A stretch of DNA of 64,000 nucleotides from Endozoicomonas euniceicola (GTDB lineage: Bacteria > Pseudomonadota > Gammaproteobacteria > Pseudomonadales > Endozoicomonadaceae), in assembly GCF_025562755.1 (NCBI RefSeq), contig NZ_CP103300.1, positions 1,240,001-1,304,000 of the forward strand, read 5' to 3'. Under the pieces are notes generated by a model. The model had not been told where the DNA came from. It did no database searches and saw only the letters and a program-made list of their open reading frames with translations. The translations under genes were made by a program, and so were the position numbers. Positions 61,704-64,000 of this stretch are shown piece by piece (position 1 is the stretch's first letter; each line of letters starts with the position of its first letter).

Positions 61704-62012
61704 ATGGAAGCGACCGAGAAGGAAATGGAAGCTATGCTGGAAGGAACAGTAAAGTGGTTCAATAACCCTAAAGGATATGGGTTTATTCAAGCTCAGGAAG
61801 CCACCGAAAATCAAGACGTACTGATTCATTACTCTGTCATTGAAATGGAAGGTTTTAAAACCTTGAAAGCAGGGCAGAGCGTTCAGTTTGAAATTGGTCA
61901 AGGCCCCAAAGGACTTATTGCTACCAAGGTAATACCTGGTAACAGTGGTGAAACCGGTAGTGACAAGCAGGGTGACACACCAGCCTCCCGGGAAGAAATA
62001 CTTCCCGCCTGA
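61704..62012 (+). CDS. Cold-shock-domain protein (CspD-like)
   Basis: Small nucleic-acid-binding protein with an OB fold. EGTVKWFNNPKGYGFIQ carries RNP1 (KGYGFI) and QDVLIHYSVI corresponds to RNP2. After the domain (about 70 residues) there is a polar tail (GNSGETGSDKQGDTPASREE). ATG 61704, 61725 or 61734 are all possible; MLEGTVKWF at 61734 matches the usual family start and GGAAG precedes it closely. Confidence 0.9.
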   Translation: MEATEKEMEAMLEGTVKWFNNPKGYGFIQAQEATENQDVLIHYSVIEMEGFKTLKAGQSVQFEIGQGPKGLIATKVIPGNSGETGSDKQGDTPASREEILPA

Positions 62013-62312
62013 GGAATGGCAGCACTCTTGATCACATACTAACAGTATTCTGATACGGCTTACCGTTTAATGTAAGCCGAATCCTGTTTGTTTTCTGAAC
62101 AGAGGCAATGGTTTTGCAGTCTGTTGCAGGAATACCTGTATGTAAAGTGAACAGCAGCAATTTTATTTTTATAGTAATTGCTGTTTGCAGGTCACACTAT
62201 CATTTTCAGACCCGATCTGACTGCTGACTCAATATACGTGCCTGGGTAGCTGTCAGCTTGTCACAACTGTGTCACAATAGCTGCATCTTCAACTGTTCGT
62301 ACAGGTAATGCA
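62013..62312 (+). other. Intergenic region with one hairpin
   Basis: CGGCTTAC (62056-62063) and GTAAGCCG (62072-62079) form an 8-bp hairpin followed by a loosely T-rich stretch, a weak terminator candidate for the cold-shock gene. Otherwise nothing is recognised. Confidence 0.5.
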
Positions 62313-62963
62313 GTGACTCTGGATCACCCACTGATTTTGCCAACTGCTGTCGGTTTTATTGCACTGGCACTGATTGCTCTCCTCTGGCTACGTCTAAGGC
62401 CAGCTCAACTTGAATGCAAAGAACCCTTATTTACTCCAGAGTTTCGTGCATTTCTCGGGCAGCTCGATATCGCTGTTCGCAGTCATCTGATTATTTTTCC
62501 TGCCATGCCTGTCAGCGATGTGCTTCAAGGCAAAGGCGGCGGCAAAGCCCTGCTAAAAAAATTCAGAAACGAACGCTTTGACTTTGTCGTCTGTCACCGT
62601 CGGGACATGGACGTACTTTGTGTTATAAAGCTTGGTGGCAATAATGCCAGTAGTGAAAGATACCGAACGTTGTGCCAGTCCGCCGGGCTGACCCTGCTTG
62701 AATATGACATCAAACCCTACCGGGATGTACCCAGCCTGCGTCAGGAAGTCCTGGGTGCCTGTGGCATAGATGAGTTTGAACTACCGGCTGAACAACAGCA
62801 GGAACAGGATCCGGAAACAGACACGCCACCGTCCTGCCCGAAGTGCCAATCCCCCATGGTGCTGAAAACCATCAACAAAGGTGCTCACTCCGGTGAAGAA
62901 TGCTGGGTCTGTTCCCAGTACCCCGACTGCAAAGGGGCAAAGCTTAAAAAGCTCTCAGATTGA
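62313..62963 (+). CDS. DUF2726 protein with C4 zinc finger
   Basis: 216 residues from a GTG start. N-terminal membrane span (LPTAVGFIALALIALLWLRLR), a DUF2726 nuclease-like domain (RFDFVVCHRRDMDVLCVIKL with later LLEYDIKPYRDV), and a C-terminal topoisomerase-type C4 zinc finger (CPKCQSPMVLK...ECWVCSQYPDC). The domain pair suggests DNA binding or repair at the membrane; function not established. Confidence 0.85.
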   Translation: MTLDHPLILPTAVGFIALALIALLWLRLRPAQLECKEPLFTPEFRAFLGQLDIAVRSHLIIFPAMPVSDVLQGKGGGKALLKKFRNERFDFVVCHRRDMDVLCVIKLGGNNASSERYRTLCQSAGLTLLEYDIKPYRDVPSLRQEVLGACGIDEFELPAEQQQEQDPETDTPPSCPKCQSPMVLKTINKGAHSGEECWVCSQYPDCKGAKLKKLSD

Positions 62964-63056
62964 GTATACGCATCGGATCAGAGTTTAGATTCCTGTTAAC
63001 CAAAGACAGGAATCTGAACTATCTTAAGTGCCAATGATCTGCAGAATCACTCTATC

Positions 63057-63944
63057 ATGAACGTTCTAGTGGAAAGTGGTAAGCACATACCTGTCAACAC
63101 ACCTGTGCCATTAACAAAACAAAGATACGCAGAAACCTTCCAGCTGCTTCACTCATTGTCACATGAATATGAGTTTATGGTCAGTGCAATGGTGAAACTG
63201 CTGGCCTGCCACTCTTCCAGGGCATTCAGCTTATTGGACATAGGTCCCGCAAAAGGAATTTTCACCCGAAACTTCCTTTTGCAGGCAGAAGTAAAGCCTG
63301 ATTTTTACGCCGCATTTGAACCGAATGCGGACCATTTTCACTACCTGCACGACAATGTTCAGGGATTAACGGGTCGGCTACAACTCAACCCTGAACCCTT
63401 TACCCCGGAAACCGTATTACAAGCCCAGTGGGATATCGTCCTGATGTCTCACTCCATTTACTGGCTACAACCCGCCCAACCGCATATTGAAGCAGCCATG
63501 AAAGGGTTAAATAAATCCGGGGTTCTGGTTCTATTTGTTCAATTACCCAGCGCATTACGACTGCTCCATCACCCATTTAAAGCGCTCGTTCCCGCCAGCG
63601 CCTTACCACTGAACCAACATTACTGCACCTGTGATTTAATGAGTGACCTGAATGACCTTGGACTGCATGCAGAGGAAACCCTGCTTCCGGGTTATCTGGA
63701 TCTCACTGAAATCTGGGACAGTGAGAAAGACTTACTGGAACTTGGGTGCTTTATTCTGAGTACAGAGTTAAGTCAGCAACCGAAAGCAATACAACAAGAG
63801 CTACTGTACTATATTCGGGCAAATACCCTACAACTCAAAGAAAAAAAACTATTTAACCAACCCAGCAGCCTTGTGACTATCAGGCAGGACAGTCAGGATC
63901 GCACCCATCTTTCAAAATCATCACGCTATGAGGCAATACCTTAA
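63057..63944 (+). CDS. Class I SAM-dependent methyltransferase
   Basis: 295 residues. Motif I is SLLDIGPAKGIFTRNFL, then an acidic strand end (AAFEPNADHFHYL) and WDIVLMSHSIYWLQP with LNKSGVLVLFVQLPS. The layout resembles small-molecule N-methyltransferases of the histamine-methyltransferase type. The substrate is unknown. The 56 bases after it, to the window end, are not assigned. Confidence 0.8.
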   Translation: MNVLVESGKHIPVNTPVPLTKQRYAETFQLLHSLSHEYEFMVSAMVKLLACHSSRAFSLLDIGPAKGIFTRNFLLQAEVKPDFYAAFEPNADHFHYLHDNVQGLTGRLQLNPEPFTPETVLQAQWDIVLMSHSIYWLQPAQPHIEAAMKGLNKSGVLVLFVQLPSALRLLHHPFKALVPASALPLNQHYCTCDLMSDLNDLGLHAEETLLPGYLDLTEIWDSEKDLLELGCFILSTELSQQPKAIQQELLYYIRANTLQLKEKKLFNQPSSLVTIRQDSQDRTHLSKSSRYEAIP

Positions 63945-64000
63945 CCGTTTTACGCTCAGTAAAATCCGGAAGCTCGGTAAACACCTCGCTCTGCGACGTA

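Noticed and set aside
61460..61765. 101-codon frame before the cold-shock gene
   Set aside because: It overlaps the cold-shock coding region in another frame and shows no protein-like pattern. The region is better explained as a leader.

Overview
The window looks like a chromosomal segment of a marine, host-associated gammaproteobacterium. The core genes (pstCAB, rnfABCDGE, fabV, a POT peptide transporter, tolC, yqiB-cpdA, ybfF, thyA-lgt, prkA-yeaH-spoVR) have gammaproteobacterial order. Between them lie many genes for proteins with eukaryotic-type or toxin-type domains, often with Sec signal peptides. This mixture fits an Endozoicomonas-like symbiont, but the genus is an inference from style; there is no rRNA or other marker gene here.

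Layout. 1-2.5 kb: phosphate ABC transporter pstC(partial)-pstA-pstB with a strong terminator. 2.5-6 kb: a DUF2288 gene, a duplicated pair of Cys-rich membrane proteins, an IS1-family element and an ADP-ribosyltransferase (ART) gene cut by that element. 6-11.3 kb: an SDR gene, two IS200/IS605-type elements (TnpA+TnpB) and a secreted ankyrin protein. 11.3-13.8 kb: a GST-like gene and an ExoY/edema-factor-like nucleotidyl cyclase. 14-20.2 kb: the complete rnf operon, whose RnfD carries a duplicated flavin-attachment motif. 20.2-22.7 kb: a secreted TcdB-type glycosyltransferase and an unknown exported protein. 23-26 kb: fabV and a POT transporter. 26-28 kb: an exported CHY/CTCHY/RING (Pirh2-like) ubiquitin-ligase-like protein. 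28-33 kb: repeats, tolC, a degenerate ART, a protease-like pseudoenzyme and a methyltransferase-like protein. 33-43.9 kb: mostly housekeeping genes, interrupted by a SET-domain protein at 38.3-40 kb. 43.9-46.6 kb: three tandem ART genes in about 910-bp units. 46.6-52 kb: prkA-yeaH-spoVR with repeat and hairpin leaders. 52.2-58.1 kb: a 1414-residue exported vWA protein and an exported RING protein. 58.2-60 kb: a second near-identical IS200/IS605 copy. 60.1-64 kb: an FAD oxidoreductase, a cold-shock-domain protein with a long leader, a DUF2726 protein and a methyltransferase.

How the parts fit. The housekeeping operons appear intact. The accessory genes form a scattered set of probable host-directed effectors: nucleotidyl cyclase, five CT-like ART paralogues, TcdB-like glycosyltransferase, two RING-type proteins, a SET methyltransferase, an ankyrin protein and a vWA protein. 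Some have Sec signals (a type II route is plausible) and others have none (a type III route is plausible), but no secretion system lies in the window. Tandem duplication, IS insertion and decaying gene fragments show that these accessory stretches are changing actively.

The items most worth a second look are the ART array with its degenerate and IS-truncated relatives, the ExoY-like cyclase, the Pirh2-like protein with a signal peptide, the RnfD with two flavinylation motifs, and the paired hairpins in the prkA and yeaH leaders.
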